NCBI RefSeq assembly: GCF_002994745.2
Contig: NW_020126817.1
Coordinates: 310,001 to 374,000 of the forward strand
DNA length: 64,000 nucleotides
Origin: Rosa chinensis
Taxonomy: Eukaryota > Streptophyta > Magnoliopsida > Rosales > Rosaceae
Reading direction: 5' to 3'
Positions 21,256 to 33,513 of the stretch are shown piece after piece; position 1 is the first letter of the stretch; the number at the start of each line of letters is the position of its first letter. The position numbers and the translations under genes were made by a program. A model generated the notes under the pieces. It worked only from the letters and a program-made list of their open reading frames with translations. It did no database searches and was not told the DNA's origin.

Positions 21256-22858
21256 TAAGACTAAGGAGCTGTTTGAAAAATTGGAACGTGCTAAGCAAAG
21301 GGCAGAACTCACTTTTTCAGACCGCCCTCCTCTAGAAAGGAGGGATTCTCAGGACTCTAGCTATTCAGGTTATAACTCCTCAACTAGATCAACCGAGGAG
21401 GTCAACAAACCTGACCATTCTGAAGAAGGAGAAGAACAAGTCTTTGAAGAGGAAGAAGAAGAAGAGGTCACTGAAGAGGACGTTGCAGACACAGAAGAGG
21501 AAGAAGAGGAAGAGCACGCCCGTGTTGAGCAAGTACAGGCACCAATGGCTGAGACTATTAGGCAACTATCCAATCCTACAGGTGGGGGTGCTGCGCCCTT
21601 ATGCATTGCCTATCCAGAACCAGGAGAGGGGCTTAATGATGATTTTGAGTTAAAGAGTGGGTTTCTGCATCACCTACCCAAGTTTCATGGGATGAGTAGT
21701 GAAGACACTAACAAGCATCTCAAGGAGTTCGAGTTTGTCTGTGGGAGTATGTGCCCTAAAGGAGCTGATATCAATATCTTGAAGATGAAGGCATTTCCCT
21801 TTACTTTGGAGGACAAGGCCAAGACTTGGCTATTTGAGCTGCCTGCTGGCACTATCAACACTTGGGATAGGATGAAGGGCGAGTTCCTTACGAAGTACTT
21901 TCCTGCCTCAAAGGTCACTGTTTTGAGGAAGCAGATTAGTGGAATTACGCAAGGACATGAGGAGAATTTCTGCAATTATTGGGACAGGTTTAAGAGCCTT
22001 GTAGCATCATGCCCTAACCATGGGATGAGTGAGGGGTCCCTCCTTACCTATTTTTATGAAGGACTCACCGCTAATGAGCGTGGTCTGTTAGATGCTGCTG
22101 CTGGAGGATCCTTTATGGATAAGACACCTGCTGATGCCAAGGTGCTACTTACTAATCGTGCACTAAACTATCAACAATATGAGGGGGTGCTTTCCTCTCA
22201 ACGGAGGGTACATGAGGTGTCCACTAACTCTGCTCTTGAAGACAAGGTCAACAAGATGTCTACTCTGCTGTCTCAAGTCTTAAACGTTAATGGAGGAGGA
22301 GCAATGGCTCAAGTGTGTGGGGTGTGCTCGACTCAAGGGCACCCCACTGATAAATGTCCCCAGCTTGCCTCTCCAGAAGGATGGGAATCTGTTAACGCCC
22401 TAGGGTATCAAGGAGGTCAAGGAGGCCCGAGGTACAACCCTTACTCTAATACATACAATCCTGGGCTCAGAGACCACCCCAACTTTCGTTGGGCCAACAA
22501 TGATAACACCTTGAGACCACCTCAAGGCCCAGGTCAGAATTCTCAGCGCCCACCAGGTTTGTTTTTGAGGCCTCAGGTACCTCAAAATTTTGGTATTCCC
22601 AATTTTGTCCCTCCACCTCCTGTCTCTAATACTTTGAGTGCCCCTAATTATGATGAACTGTTGAAGTCCCTTGCTGTGGGGCAACAACAACTTAACACGG
22701 CTACTCAAGCTTTGATTGAAGGACAGGCGACCCATTCAAAGGATATTGCAGAGCTCAAGAATCAAATGGGCCAAGTGGTGGATTTCATGGGTCGGATTTC
22801 TGAAACAGGGAAGCTACCAAGTAACACGGTGCCTAACCCAAGGAATGAGCACGTGTGA
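21239..22858 (+). CDS. gag: Gag polyprotein, element B (intact, 539 aa)
   Basis: Structural protein that would form the virus-like particle and bind element RNA. Residues about 55-100 are very acidic (runs of Glu). The retrotransposon gag domain covers about 140-290 (FELKSGFLHHLPKFHG...AFPFTLEDKAKTWLFELP...YFPASKV). A CCHC zinc knuckle follows with Cys360, Cys363, His368 and Cys373. The Pro/Asn-rich tail ends at a stop where related elements continue toward the protease. Start: first ATG in frame after the leader, matching the gag start of C. There is no frameshift or stop inside. Since pol is absent, the frame looks kept by selection or is simply young. Confidence 0.93.
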   Translation: MSTVSDKTKELFEKLERAKQRAELTFSDRPPLERRDSQDSSYSGYNSSTRSTEEVNKPDHSEEGEEQVFEEEEEEEVTEEDVADTEEEEEEEHARVEQVQAPMAETIRQLSNPTGGGAAPLCIAYPEPGEGLNDDFELKSGFLHHLPKFHGMSSEDTNKHLKEFEFVCGSMCPKGADINILKMKAFPFTLEDKAKTWLFELPAGTINTWDRMKGEFLTKYFPASKVTVLRKQISGITQGHEENFCNYWDRFKSLVASCPNHGMSEGSLLTYFYEGLTANERGLLDAAAGGSFMDKTPADAKVLLTNRALNYQQYEGVLSSQRRVHEVSTNSALEDKVNKMSTLLSQVLNVNGGGAMAQVCGVCSTQGHPTDKCPQLASPEGWESVNALGYQGGQGGPRYNPYSNTYNPGLRDHPNFRWANNDNTLRPPQGPGQNSQRPPGLFLRPQVPQNFGIPNFVPPPPVSNTLSAPNYDELLKSLAVGQQQLNTATQALIEGQATHSKDIAELKNQMGQVVDFMGRISETGKLPSNTVPNPRNEHV

Positions 22859-22900
22859 ACAAGGAGAAAAGTCCAGGCTGAAGGACTATAAATATTAAGC

Positions 22901-22921
22901 GCTGCATGGGAGGCAACCCAT
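22901..22921 (+). promoter_or_regulatory. Post-pol-type hairpin, element B
   Basis: Inner stem ATGGG/CCCAT around AGGCAA is kept although pol is deleted. The outer stem is weaker (GCTGC against GAAGC). Confidence 0.5.
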
Positions 22922-24574
22922 TTCAACCGAAGCTGTGAAGGAGCCATCAACGAGAGTTTGAAATTTCTATCCCTTCACTTGCTTAGGTTGAATTGTACTT
23001 GTGTCTTTGTTTATTGTTTGTTTATTTTACCCTTCCCTAAAAAAAAAAAAAAAAAAAAAAAATTCTATGGTTTTTTTTTAGTGTCTTTTTTTTTTGTTTT
23101 GTTTGCTTGAGTCTTAGGATGCCCCTAACGTCTAGGATGAACATGTCTCTGAATTCATGGCTGAAGGTTTTCACAATCGAAATAGGACTTAATTGAATTT
23201 TGTGGTTAATCGACATTGTAATGCTTGTATGAAGATTTGAGATAGGATTGTAACTTGGTTCATTAAGCATGCTAGGATTAAGTCTGATTCATTTTACCCT
23301 AAGTGAGCTGTTGAGCTAAAATACTTTCTTTTCGAGTGCTTATTGATAAATTCAAAATTTCATGGCTGTATTTGCAAAACCTCATCATTCTTTGAAAATC
23401 CAATGATCATGTGCCATAAATTTTAATGGACTAGAGAGTACTAGAACTGGGCTGTTGTGACTGTCAAAACTTGTATGCCATAATATGCACTGATCCTGGA
23501 TAGGATAGAAGGCATTAGGGTAACCACCATAGCCAAACAAGCATGTGTCCCCAACTGTGCCCGTCGTGGGACTCCTTAGAATGAACCCCTTTGAGCCTAC
23601 GTTGAAAACCTTTGTTTCATCACCCTCACTACCCTACCATGAGCTTAGTACAGGATATCTCTACCCTTGTCTTAGGGACTTAGTAGAGCATGACATAGTA
23701 TGTAGGGGTGACGATGAAAGACAAGTGTGGGGTGGGGAAAATCCAAGAAAAAAAAAAAAGAAAGAAAAAAAAATTTTGCCGTAAAAATAAAAATGAAAAA
23801 GAAAGAAAGAAAAGCGGCAAAAGAGGAGGCAAATTGAAAAGAAAACTCTTGGGAAATTGTTGAACTGTGGTTTTGGATTTTCAAATTTGTAGAAGGCTCA
23901 AAGTTGAAAATTATGCCTTTGTCCATTCCCATGTTGGTTAGAGTGAAGGTTTGGCCCAAAACAATGATATTTGGTCTGCAAAAATGATGACATAAGGTGG
24001 TCCTTATATGCTCTGCTTGGTCCTTAGGATTTTTGTATCCTTAATCTTCATTTCGAAAACCCTAGCTTAGCCCCATTACAACCTGTTTTAAGTGCTGACT
24101 TGATCCTTGAGATGGGCAGTCTTTGGTTAGTGGAGTCAGGTACGCAGTCGAGCTTATGGTTTAGGTCCATTTGTGCACTTAGTCATTTCATGAGGTCTTT
24201 AATAATTCTTCACAAAATGCATTTATTGATGAAATATGCAAGCTGTTTGTTGCCTTACAATTTATTCTCTTGCATATACTTGAGAGTGAAGCTTTTAAGC
24301 ATAGCCATTTCTGAGAGAAAAATCGAGAGTATGCCCTGTGAGTTTGGATTGGACTTGTTCGAAACATGCTATCATTCACTGTATAACTTAAGTTCTCCAT
24401 ATCTTGCTTAGTCATATGAATGTCACAGGTTTATTAACCATGGAATTATCTATGCAATTTTGATTAAGTGTTTAACGTGAAAGCCATGAGTTTGGAGTCT
24501 CTGAGACAACAGTTAGGGGAAGTAGAGTCATTTACTTGTTTTTTGTTGAGTCATTGTTTTGTTTTGTATTTTTG

Positions 24575-24613
24575 TTTTGCTAAGGGACTAGCAAAAGCTA
24601 AGTGTGGGGTAGT
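24575..24613 (+). promoter_or_regulatory. Element B PPT and upstream hairpin
   Basis: TTTTGCTA (24575-24582) and TAGCAAAA (24589-24596) around AGGGAC, then AAGTGTGGGGTAGT up to the LTR at 24614. Confidence 0.8.
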
Positions 24614-26324
24614 TGATAGGAGCAAAAAAGTGTGACGATATTATTAATTATGTGCCTCATTTTAGCCTTATTTCTCCCTTAGTTTAGTGTTTTGAGTCAT
24701 TAAGTCATTTTGAAAGTCTTGTTGAGTGTTTGGAGTGAAATAGGCGGAAAAAGTAAAATTCATGAAAAATCCTAGCTGGATCAGGATTCCTAACTGTCAA
24801 CTATTTTTGCGGTCTTTACATTTTAATTTCCCTTTATTTTCTCTAGAAAATTCTGATATTCTCCTGTTTGTTGTAGGAAACGTTGCCTGGTTGAACTCTT
24901 GGAAACAGCAATGATGGAGTCATAAAATAAAGCATTAAGATATTTGACCAAGCAATGAAGAGGGGAAATAAAGGAGAAAAGATGTTTTCAGTTGAGGAAT
25001 AAAAGAAAAAGATGTTTCAGCTGGAAAATAAATAAGAAAAAGACGTTTTCAGTTGAGAAATAAAAGAAAAAGATGTTTCAGCTGGAAAAATAAATAAGAG
25101 AAAGATGTTTCAGCTTGGAAATTAAAGGAATTGCCCCATTATGAGAGGAGTTAAGGCCATAAAGAAGACGTTTCAGTTGGGAAAGCCAACCAATGCTCCC
25201 CTATAAATAGGCAACGTCCAGAACTGAATTTGCATCACTTCCTAGCCAAGATCACTTCCCAGCTAAGATCATTCCAAGACTACCCAATTCACTCCTCAAA
25301 CCTCCATATCCTACAAGACCGTGACACCATCCATCCATCAATCTACAAAGCTCTAAGGCGCTGAGTCAAGGACGCTCCACCACCATCGCAGAGACGAGTT
25401 CATCACCGTGTTGCTAAGCCGCTGAGGAAAGCTTCAAAGTGTAACTATGACTCTACTTATAATTTTTGTTTCGGTTTTGTGTGTTTCAATTTGTGAGTTG
25501 TGTAATTGGAGACATGAAATTTTCAGAATATTTTTATTAATATTTTTGAGATTTTCAGTTTATTATTGAGTTAATTTTGAGAATTCTTTTATGATGCATG
25601 TTACAATCTTGTGCCCTTTTACGTGTTTAGGTAATTTTCAGAGTTAGGTTCATAAGTTTACATGCTAAAATAACGGTGAGAGTTCTTGTGTGTTTTCTTA
25701 ATTTGCCAAGAGTAATTGTTATTTGTTAAGACGCTGAGTTAAACAAGTAGCAATTAGTTCTAAAAAGTGGTAAAAACTATGTTCAATGGTTAAACGATTC
25801 TGGAAATTACGTGTTAAATTCTATGTCTAATGGTTAATTTGCACGTGTGAGTTGATTCGAGGGTTAGATAATACTACTAGTTAAGAGAATTACGCTGAGT
25901 GTTTTCGAAAATTAGTAGTATTAGGCTTGGTAAGGACTTTTCCGATCCAAGCCTACATTAGAATGAATCAGATAAGTGGATTGATCCGCTGAGGCTTTTC
26001 ATTTAGGCTCTTATCTAGGCATTTAAGATGGGCACATTTTTGTAGCATGTTGAAATGGATTTTCTGTTTTTACACTTAGTAATTTCTTAGTGGTATTGGT
26101 CAAGGTTAGGGAAGTCGATCATTGTAGATAATTTTATTTGTTTTGTTTTTATTTTAAGTAGATTAGAAACCAAATTCAAAAACCCCCATTTTATTCGTTT
26201 ATTTGTTAATTGACCTTTTTGTGTAGGTGTACCCTACAATCCCCGGACTGAACGATCCCTGCTTATCCTATACTGACAACTACATTTTGCAGGGTTAAAT
26301 TGTGAGGCTATTTCAGCCGCATCA
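24614..26324 (+). repeat. Element B 3' LTR
   Basis: Near-identical partner of 18400-20112, ending GCCGCATCA, followed by target copy attgc (26325-26329). Confidence 0.95.
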
Positions 26325-26329
26325 ATTGC

Positions 26330-29300
26330 AAAAGTGGGAACCACCATCACTAATGAGAACTCTAGGCATTCCAAACCTGCTAAAGATGTTAGACTTGATA
26401 AAATCTGCAACAACCTTAGAGTCATTAGTTCGAGTGGCTTTGGCCTCCACCCATTTCGAAACATAATCCACAGCAAGCAAGATGTAGAGAAATCCAAAAG
26501 ATGAAGGAAAAGGTCCCATGAAATCTATACCCCAGACATCAAATATTTCAACAGTTATGATATTAGATAAAGGCATTTGATCTCTAGAGCTTAGATTTCC
26601 TGTTCTTTGGCATCTATCACAAGTCAAACAATATGCATAAGCATCCTTAAATAACGTTGGCCAAAAGAACCCAGATTCCAACACTTTAAACGCAGTCTTC
26701 TTAGACCCAAACTGACCTCCACATGCTTTAGAATGGCAGAAAGAAAGTATAGCATTATGTTCATGTTCAGGCACACATCTCCTAATCAATTGATCAGAGC
26801 AATACTTCCATAGATAAGGTTCATCCCAAACATATTGTTTAACAGTTTTCTTAAGCCTATCTCTATGAGCACGTGACATGGTATCAGGAATTTTCCTAGA
26901 GACAATGTAATTCACAATATCCGCATACCATGGTTCACTTACCTGGATTCCAAAGAGTTGTTCATCTGGAAACGTCTCCACCAAAGGGAGAGGGTCTTCT
27001 GCGTGCACCAAACGACTCAAGTGGTCAGCTACCACGTTTTCACTACCCTTCTTGTCCTTGATTTCAACGTCAAACTCTTGTAAGAGTAAGATCCATCTAA
27101 TGAGCCTCGGTTTCGCCTCCTTCTTGGTCATCAAGTACTTCAAAGCTGCATGGTCAGTATAAATAATCACCTTGGTACCAAGTAAGTAGGAACGAAACTT
27201 CTCAAGGGCAAAAACAACTGCAAGGAGCTCTTTCTCTGTAGTGGAGTAGTTCAGTTGTGCATCATTCAGAGTCCTTGAGGCGTAGTAGATGGCATAAGGT
27301 CGTTTGTCCTTTCTTTGCCCCAAAACAGCTCCAACTGCATAGTCAGAGGCGTCACACATCAACTCAAAGGGCAAGGACCAATCTGGAGGTAGCATGATAG
27401 GGGCAGACGTCAATAGTTCCTTGAGCTTGTCAAAAGCCTCTTGACACTCCTTGTCAAACACAAACGCCACATCCTTTTGGAGTAGTTGGCATAGAGGTCT
27501 CGAAATCTTGGAGAAATCCTTGATAAATCTCCTGTAAAACCCTGCATGGCCAAGAAAAGAACGAATCTCTCTCACAGAAGTGGGAGAGGGTAAGTAACGC
27601 ACAAGGTCTACCTTAGCTTTATCAACCTCAATTCCCCTAGAAGAGACAATATGTCCTAGCACTATACCTTGTCTAACCATGAAATGACATTTTTCCCAAT
27701 TTAACACAAGGTTAGTTTCCACACAACGCTTCAAAATAATTTCCAGATTATTAAGACAATCATCAAAGCTTTTTCCAAAAACAGAAAAGTCATCCATGAA
27801 TACCTCTATGATTTTCTCAATATAATCTGAAAAGATACTTACCATACACCTTTGAAAGGTACCTGGGGCGTTGCATAGTCCAAAAGGCATACGTCGATAA
27901 GCAAATGTTCCAAAGGGACAAGTGAATGTCGTCTTCTCTTGGTCTTCATTGGCTATGGCAATCTGATTGTACCCTGAGTAGCCATCCAAGAAGCAGTAGT
28001 AATCATGTCCAGCCAAACGCTCAAGCATCTGATCAATGAATGGAAGAGGAAAGTGATCTTTCCTTGTTGTTGCGTTGAGCTTCCTGTAGTCAATGCAAAC
28101 TCTGTGGCCAGTAACTGTCCTTTGGGGCACCAGTTCGTTCTCTGCATTCTTCACAACAGTCACTCCTGACTTCTTAGGTACAACTTGAACTGGGGACACC
28201 CATTTGGAGTCTGAAATGGGGTAGATAACGCCACAATCTAGGAGTTTGATGACCTCCTTCTTCACAACTTCCATCATAGGAGGGTTGAGACGACGTTGAG
28301 CCTCTCTAGTGGGTTTTGTCCCCTCCTCAAGAAGTATCCTATGGACGCAAGTAGTAGGGCTTATTCCCTTGATATCCGCCAATGTCCATCCTATGGCGGT
28401 CTTGTGTTGTTTCAACATCTCCACCAATCTCTCCTCTTGAGAAGAAGTAAGAGAGGAGGACACTATCACTGGTAAAGTCTCCTTGTCTCCTAAGTAGACA
28501 TACTTCAAGTGGTCTGGTAGAGGTTTAAGTTCAAGTTCTGGTGCCTGAACCACTGAAGGTAAAGTCTTATTAGCAGATAACTGAATGGACAAGGGTGGAG
28601 GAGACTTACCTACAAAGGATGATGCCTCAAGGAAGGACACATTAGCAATGATTTCGTCCTCACATGTTTCCTTGAGCACATCTTCATGGAGTGTGACGCC
28701 ATCCTTGGTGTATCCCACTCCTTGCTCGAGTGTGGTGACCAAAGTATCCTCATTCATGATATCAAACATTTCCTGTGCAAGATTGTCCAGAATATCAATA
28801 GAAAAACAATCATGAACATCAAGAGGATACCTCATAGCTTCAAATATGTTGAAGCCAATAACGTCACCATCAAATTCCATGGTGAGAGAGCCATCATACA
28901 CATCTATCTTGGTCCTGGCCGTCCTTAAGAAAGGGCGACCCAATAGCAATGGCGTTGAACTCACTGGGGAGTCCTCCATCTCCAACACATAGAAGTCAGC
29001 TGGAAAGAAAAGATGATTAACCTGCACAAGAACATCTTCCAACAAACCTCTAGGGTATGCATTAGACCTGTCAGCTAACTGAATGATAACATTATTAGAT
29101 TTAAGCTCACCTAGACCTAGGGTTTCATAAACAGAATAGGGCATGACGTTCACAGATGCCCCTAAGTCTAACATAGCATTCTCAAACCTAGAGTTACCAA
29201 TAGTGCATGGAATAGTAAAACTTCCAGGATCCTTGCATTTGTGGGGTAGTTTGCTCTGAATTAAGGCAGATACGTTCTCACTTACCTTGACTACCTCCTT

Positions 29301-30928
29301 CTCACCTTTATTTCTCCTTGAGGTACAAAGCTCTTTCAAGAACTTAGCATACCTAGGCACTTGCTTGATAGCCTCAAGGAGGGGTAGATTAACTTGCACC
29401 TTCTTGAAAGTTTCCAAGATAGCTTGGTCACTTTCATCCTTCTTCGACTTAGCAAATCTGCGTGGAAAGGGCATACAAGACGAAGAAGGATTAGCAATAA
29501 CCGAATTAGACAAGTTAGAATCATTACCTTTAGGTTTCGGTTTTGCTTTAGAAGGGGAGGACGTCCTAGTTTCTTCTTTGGACGTTGCAGGGTCCTTTTC
29601 AAGGCTCTTCTTGGTAGCTTCTTGTTCCTCCTCAACTTCAATGGCCACTTGAGCCTCCTTGGCTTTCTTAGGGTGATCCACAAACACCTTTCCACTCCTA
29701 GTAGTCACCAAAGATGCATTCTCCACATTTCCCTTAGGATTTCGTATGGTGTTACTAGGGAGTTTCCCAGTTTCATGAATCTTGCTCATAAAGTCCACAA
29801 CTTGACCCATTTGGTTCTTAAGATCTGCAATGTCTTTGGTGTGGGTCTATTGTCCTTGAACCAAAGCTTGAGTAGAACTGGTGAGAGCTTCAAACATCTT
29901 ATCATAGTTAACGCCTTGATTTGAACTCCCTGAAGCATGTTGGTTTTGCATGTAGGGCCTTTGGAATGGTGGTCCTTGATGTCCTTGAAAAGATGGCCCT
30001 TGGAATGATGGTGGTGTTTGAGGACGTTGGAAACTTCCTCCAAGGGGATTTTGAGTGTTTTCATTGTTTGTCCACTTGAAGTTGGGGTGGTCCCTCCATC
30101 CAGGATTGTAAGTGTTTGAGTACGGATCATATCTTGGACGTTGAGGGCCCCCATGATTTCCTTGGTAGCCTCCAATGGCGTTCAATGATTCCCATCCTCC
30201 ACTCTCTGATAACTGAGGGCATTGATCAGTCACATGCCCTTGCATAGAACACACTCCACAAGCTTGCAATATTCCCTTTGCACTCACAACTTGATCCATG
30301 AGAAGGGTGAGTTTATTTAATCTATCCTCAATGACCGAAGTACCTATCTCACTCACCTTCCTGGTTGTGAGGCCCACACCCTCATACTGTTGGGCATTCT
30401 TTGCTCTATTCTCAATCATAGCTCGCCCTTCAGTAGGTGACTTATCCACAAAGGCTCCCCCAGCTGCAGCATCTAACATGTCACGTTCCAAGGGTAGGAG
30501 ACCTTCATAAAAACAAGTAAGCAAGGTTTCTTCCTTCATCTGATGTTGAGGACATTGTGCAATCAAGGATGAGAACCTCTCATAATAAGCGGAATAAGAT
30601 TCATCTTGAGCTTGCTTGATTCCACTTATCTTCTTTCTGAGTGTGATGATCTTGGAAGCTGGGAAGTACTTCTCTAAGAATGCCTTCATCATAGTGTTCC
30701 AAGAAGTAATTCTTCCAGAGGGAAGTTCATAGAGCCAATCCTTGGCACGGTCAGCTAGAGAAAAGGGAAAAGCCTTCATCTTAAGGATATTCTCATCCGC
30801 TCCTTGTGGTAACATGTTGATACACACAGACTGAAATTCCCTAAGATGCTTGTTGGCATCTTCCATATTGAGGCCATGGAACGTTGGAAGTCTATGAAGC
30901 AATCCACTCTTCAGCTCAAAATCCGCAG
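26330..30928 (-). pseudogene. Element C gag-pol, main part (gag middle to integrase core)
   Basis: Read on the minus strand: gag domain from 30928 (FELKSGLLHRLPTFHG), CCHC knuckle near 30235 (CGVCSMQGHVTDQC), an in-frame TAG at 29847-29849, protease DLGAS (Asp at 29166-29168), RT with FMDDFSVFG (Asp pair 27789-27794), RNase H (CDAS near 27355, YTDH near 27158), integrase HHCC (about 26620-26750) and the first two DDE acids (near 26525 and 26345). The frame is open for 1162 codons after the TAG. It is cut by B at its C-terminal end and by J within gag. Apart from the TAG and the insertions no damage was seen, so C was recently coding-competent or nearly so. Confidence 0.92.
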
Positions 30929-33173
30929 TGATAGGAACATTTTAATGCGACGTTTTAACTGCATTTCCCTACATTTTCTGCGTTATTTCCTTAATAAAAC
31001 TCTGTTTAGGAAAGTTTCCATTCTTCGATTGGGAAAGTTCCTATTTGTAGAAAGTTTCTATTTTGTAGTTTCTATTTTTCATTTTTGGAAAGTTTCCATT
31101 TTCAGTTTAGGAAAGTTGCCATTTTTCATTTTAGGAAAGTTTCTATTTTTCTTACTAGTTTCTATTTTCAGGACCTCGGAGCTAAAAAGTGGAAATGAAC
31201 TCACAAATGGAAAGAGGAGCTCGCCAATGTTGGAAGGAGACAAAATGAGATACAAAGGGCTGCATAAATAAGCTGAAAAGAAGAAATGAAGTTTTCCTGG
31301 TTCAACCAGGAAATCCTGTTTCAACCAGGAAACCTTGTCCAGAAGAGGAAACCCTGCCAAAACAAGACTCTTGAGTCAACCAAGAAAGGAAAGCAGAAAA
31401 ATGAAATGTCATGGCATTGAAAGAAGCTTCTTGAAGACATTAGAAGATGACATGGCTTGAAGGTGACGCACAAAGGCCCAAGAACTCTCAAGAGGTTATG
31501 GATTTCGGCAAATGGATAAAGGCCCATGGAAATTAGGGTTTGTGACACATGAGAGATATTTTTGGAGAATATATATGTGTTTGCCGTAAAATACAAAGAG
31601 GAAAAGGAGGAGGCAACATGAAAATCTGAAAATATTATTGAAGATTTTGATTGGAGTAATTCAAGGGAGATTTTTAAGGGCAAAGAGATATTCTTGGAAG
31701 ATTTAAATGTGATTTTTGGCCGAAAATGGTGAAGCAAATCAGCATTTATTTATGGAATTTCGGCAATTACTTTCCCAAGGATATTTGTGGCCGAAATTGG
31801 TGAAGCAAATCAGAATTTATTTATGGAATTTCGGCAATTAAATATTAGGGAGGTATTTTAGAGAATTATGATTGGTTGGAACACATCACAAGGCTTACTT
31901 GGCATTCTATGATTGGTTGGACCACATCACAAGCTTACTTGGCGAATTATCATTGGTTGAAGCTATGTGGAAAATTCTGATTGCTTTGTGAACCCTAGCC
32001 GTGCTCCTATATATACCCACCTCTTTGACGTTGAGAAGGGTTCCTCTCTCCATACAATTTACACTTTAGAAAAAAATCAGAAAATCTTCTTAGCATAGCC
32101 GTGAGTTTCTCCATCCTCTAGTCATCTCCACGAGTTCAAGCAAGGCCAAGGGAGAAGAAGCATAGCCGTGAGCATCCATCGTCCATCTCCAACCTTGAAG
32201 CTTGCTTTCGAGATTCAAGAGACCACCACATCAATCGTTCATCACCATCTCCATCTCACGGTGTAATCCGATTCTCCTTTGTAACCTTTGCTTTGAATTT
32301 CGTTGGTTATGAACTAGTTGACATATGTGTTTGAACAAATATTAATTTCTGGAATTTTTATGATTAATTGAGAATTTTCAGATTCATATTATTGTGATTC
32401 GAGAGTTGCTTATGTGGGTTTGTTTAATTAAATTTGCGTTATAGATAACTTTTGTATTTTAATCTTATGTGGTTGCAAACACTTAGGGTTTTGATATAAT
32501 TGGTGCTAGGTTTAAGAACATGAAATCGACTTTTCGTTTTGTGTAAACTTGAATCAAAGTAGTAAAGGTTTTGTGCAAAGATCGAATTTAATTAAAGAGG
32601 ATTGCAATTAGGTGGACTTTTCCATAACTAAGTTGTTCACTTGAGTTGATAGCCTTTCTTTGTTCTTAATGCGTTAAACATGTCATGATTGACTAGCTTT
32701 CTAGGGCTTGATTACATGTTTGATAGGATTAATCTTTGTGCTTTCACTTAGGTTAATTAGCATTGAAAAGTAAAAAATGGGATATTATTTGCTTTCGAAT
32801 ATTTCACATGATCAACTCCTTTCTCATGACTTAGATGAACAATATTAGGGTTTGAGTCAATTTTAATCATATGTTTCGATTTTGATCTTTGTTCTCTCAT
32901 TCCATTTGTATTTTTATGTTTTTGCATTTTAATTGTTTTGTTAACTTAGTTTTATTTTCGAAAAACCAAAAACAAAATCCCCCCTTTTTTCGTGTAAAAT
33001 GTTTATAGTTGTGAATATATTTGTGAATATTATACTTTGTTTTAATTTTAATTGTTTGTTTGTCCTACATTGACAGGTGTACCCTCAATCCCCGGAATAG
33101 AACGATCCCTATTTACTTTATACTACTAATGACATTTCAGGGTTAAATTATGCGCTTGCTTTAAGCTGTATCA
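30929..33173 (+). mobile_element. Solo LTR J inside gag of element C
   Basis: A single LTR, plus strand, TGATAGGAAC at 30929 to GCTGTATCA at 33173, flanked by exact duplications cgcag (30924-30928 and 33174-33178). It belongs to the same broad family as F, G, H, I, K and L. TATA-like box 32008-32015; U5 motif CAATCCCCGG at 33086-33095. Removing it restores the gag frame of C. Confidence 0.95.
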
Positions 33174-33509
33174 CGCAGTCTTTCCTGGGGCAAGTGCAGG
33201 GTACACAATACTTGTAGGAAGTCCTTCTTGAACCACAGATGAAGAGAGTTCTCTAATAGAGGCCATTCTAACGTTTTCTTCAGGGGGTGGTGAACCAGGT
33301 GGTGAATTCTGAGGTGTAAGTGAGTTGGACGAAACGCTAGGTGATACTGACCCTTCAGAAGGAAACAGCCTCCTCCCTTGATCGTTAACTGTGTATTCCT
33401 TGTATGTTGGAGAAGAGGGCTTTTTGTACTCAAGTAGTGAAGAGTTCTTCAAACTAGCGAGCCTTGCTTCAATTTCTTTGACTGTAGAAGGTCTAGAAGG
33501 CTCGGTCAT
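33174..33509 (-). pseudogene. gag: Element C gag, N-terminal part
   Basis: About 112 codons from ATG (33507-33509) to the J insertion. The sequence is Ser/Pro-rich and differs from the acidic N-terminus of the B Gag. It continues in frame with 30928 and downward. Start choice: first ATG in the gag frame, in the same ATGAATG context as element B. Confidence 0.88.
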
Positions 33510-33513
33510 TCAT
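33493..33513 (-). CDS. Six-codon upstream ORF overlapping gag start, element C
   Basis: On the minus strand ATG at 33511-33513 opens six codons and stops with TAG at 33493-33495. It overlaps the gag start 4 nt downstream, as in element B. Confidence 0.45.
   Translation of the reverse strand: MNDRAF

Larger units (their letters stand above)
22859..24613 (+). other. Element B 3' non-coding region
   Basis: Gag is joined almost directly to sequence that in other elements follows the pol stop (GCTGAAGGACTATAAA...). Contents: post-pol hairpin (22901-22921 inner part), A-run (23039-23061), the GTGCCCGTCGTGGGACTCC block (near 23560), an A-rich tract (23745-23815), PPT-like copies at 23723-23732 and 24600-24609. 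No ORF of note. Confidence 0.75.
18400..26324 (+). mobile_element. Element B: complete gag-only Athila-type retrotransposon
   Basis: It has intact ends and exact target duplications attgc (18395-18399 and 26325-26329). LTRs are 1713 and 1711 bp; the only differences found are two homopolymer lengths (A-run after the terminus, C-run near 19970/26185). PBS, leader, an intact gag and a PPT are present, but protease, RT, RNase H and integrase are absent. It resembles the TR-GAG class of non-autonomous plant elements. The near-identical LTRs mean it moved very recently, so pol must have been supplied in trans. Confidence 0.95.

Noticed and set aside
29847..29849. TAG as a programmed readthrough site
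   Set aside because: No known readthrough context follows and the related elements have sense codons; kept only as an observation.
28585..29924. Antisense ORFs of 76-176 codons opposite C gag-pol
   Set aside because: They are shadow frames of the well-conserved coding strand and have no known domain.
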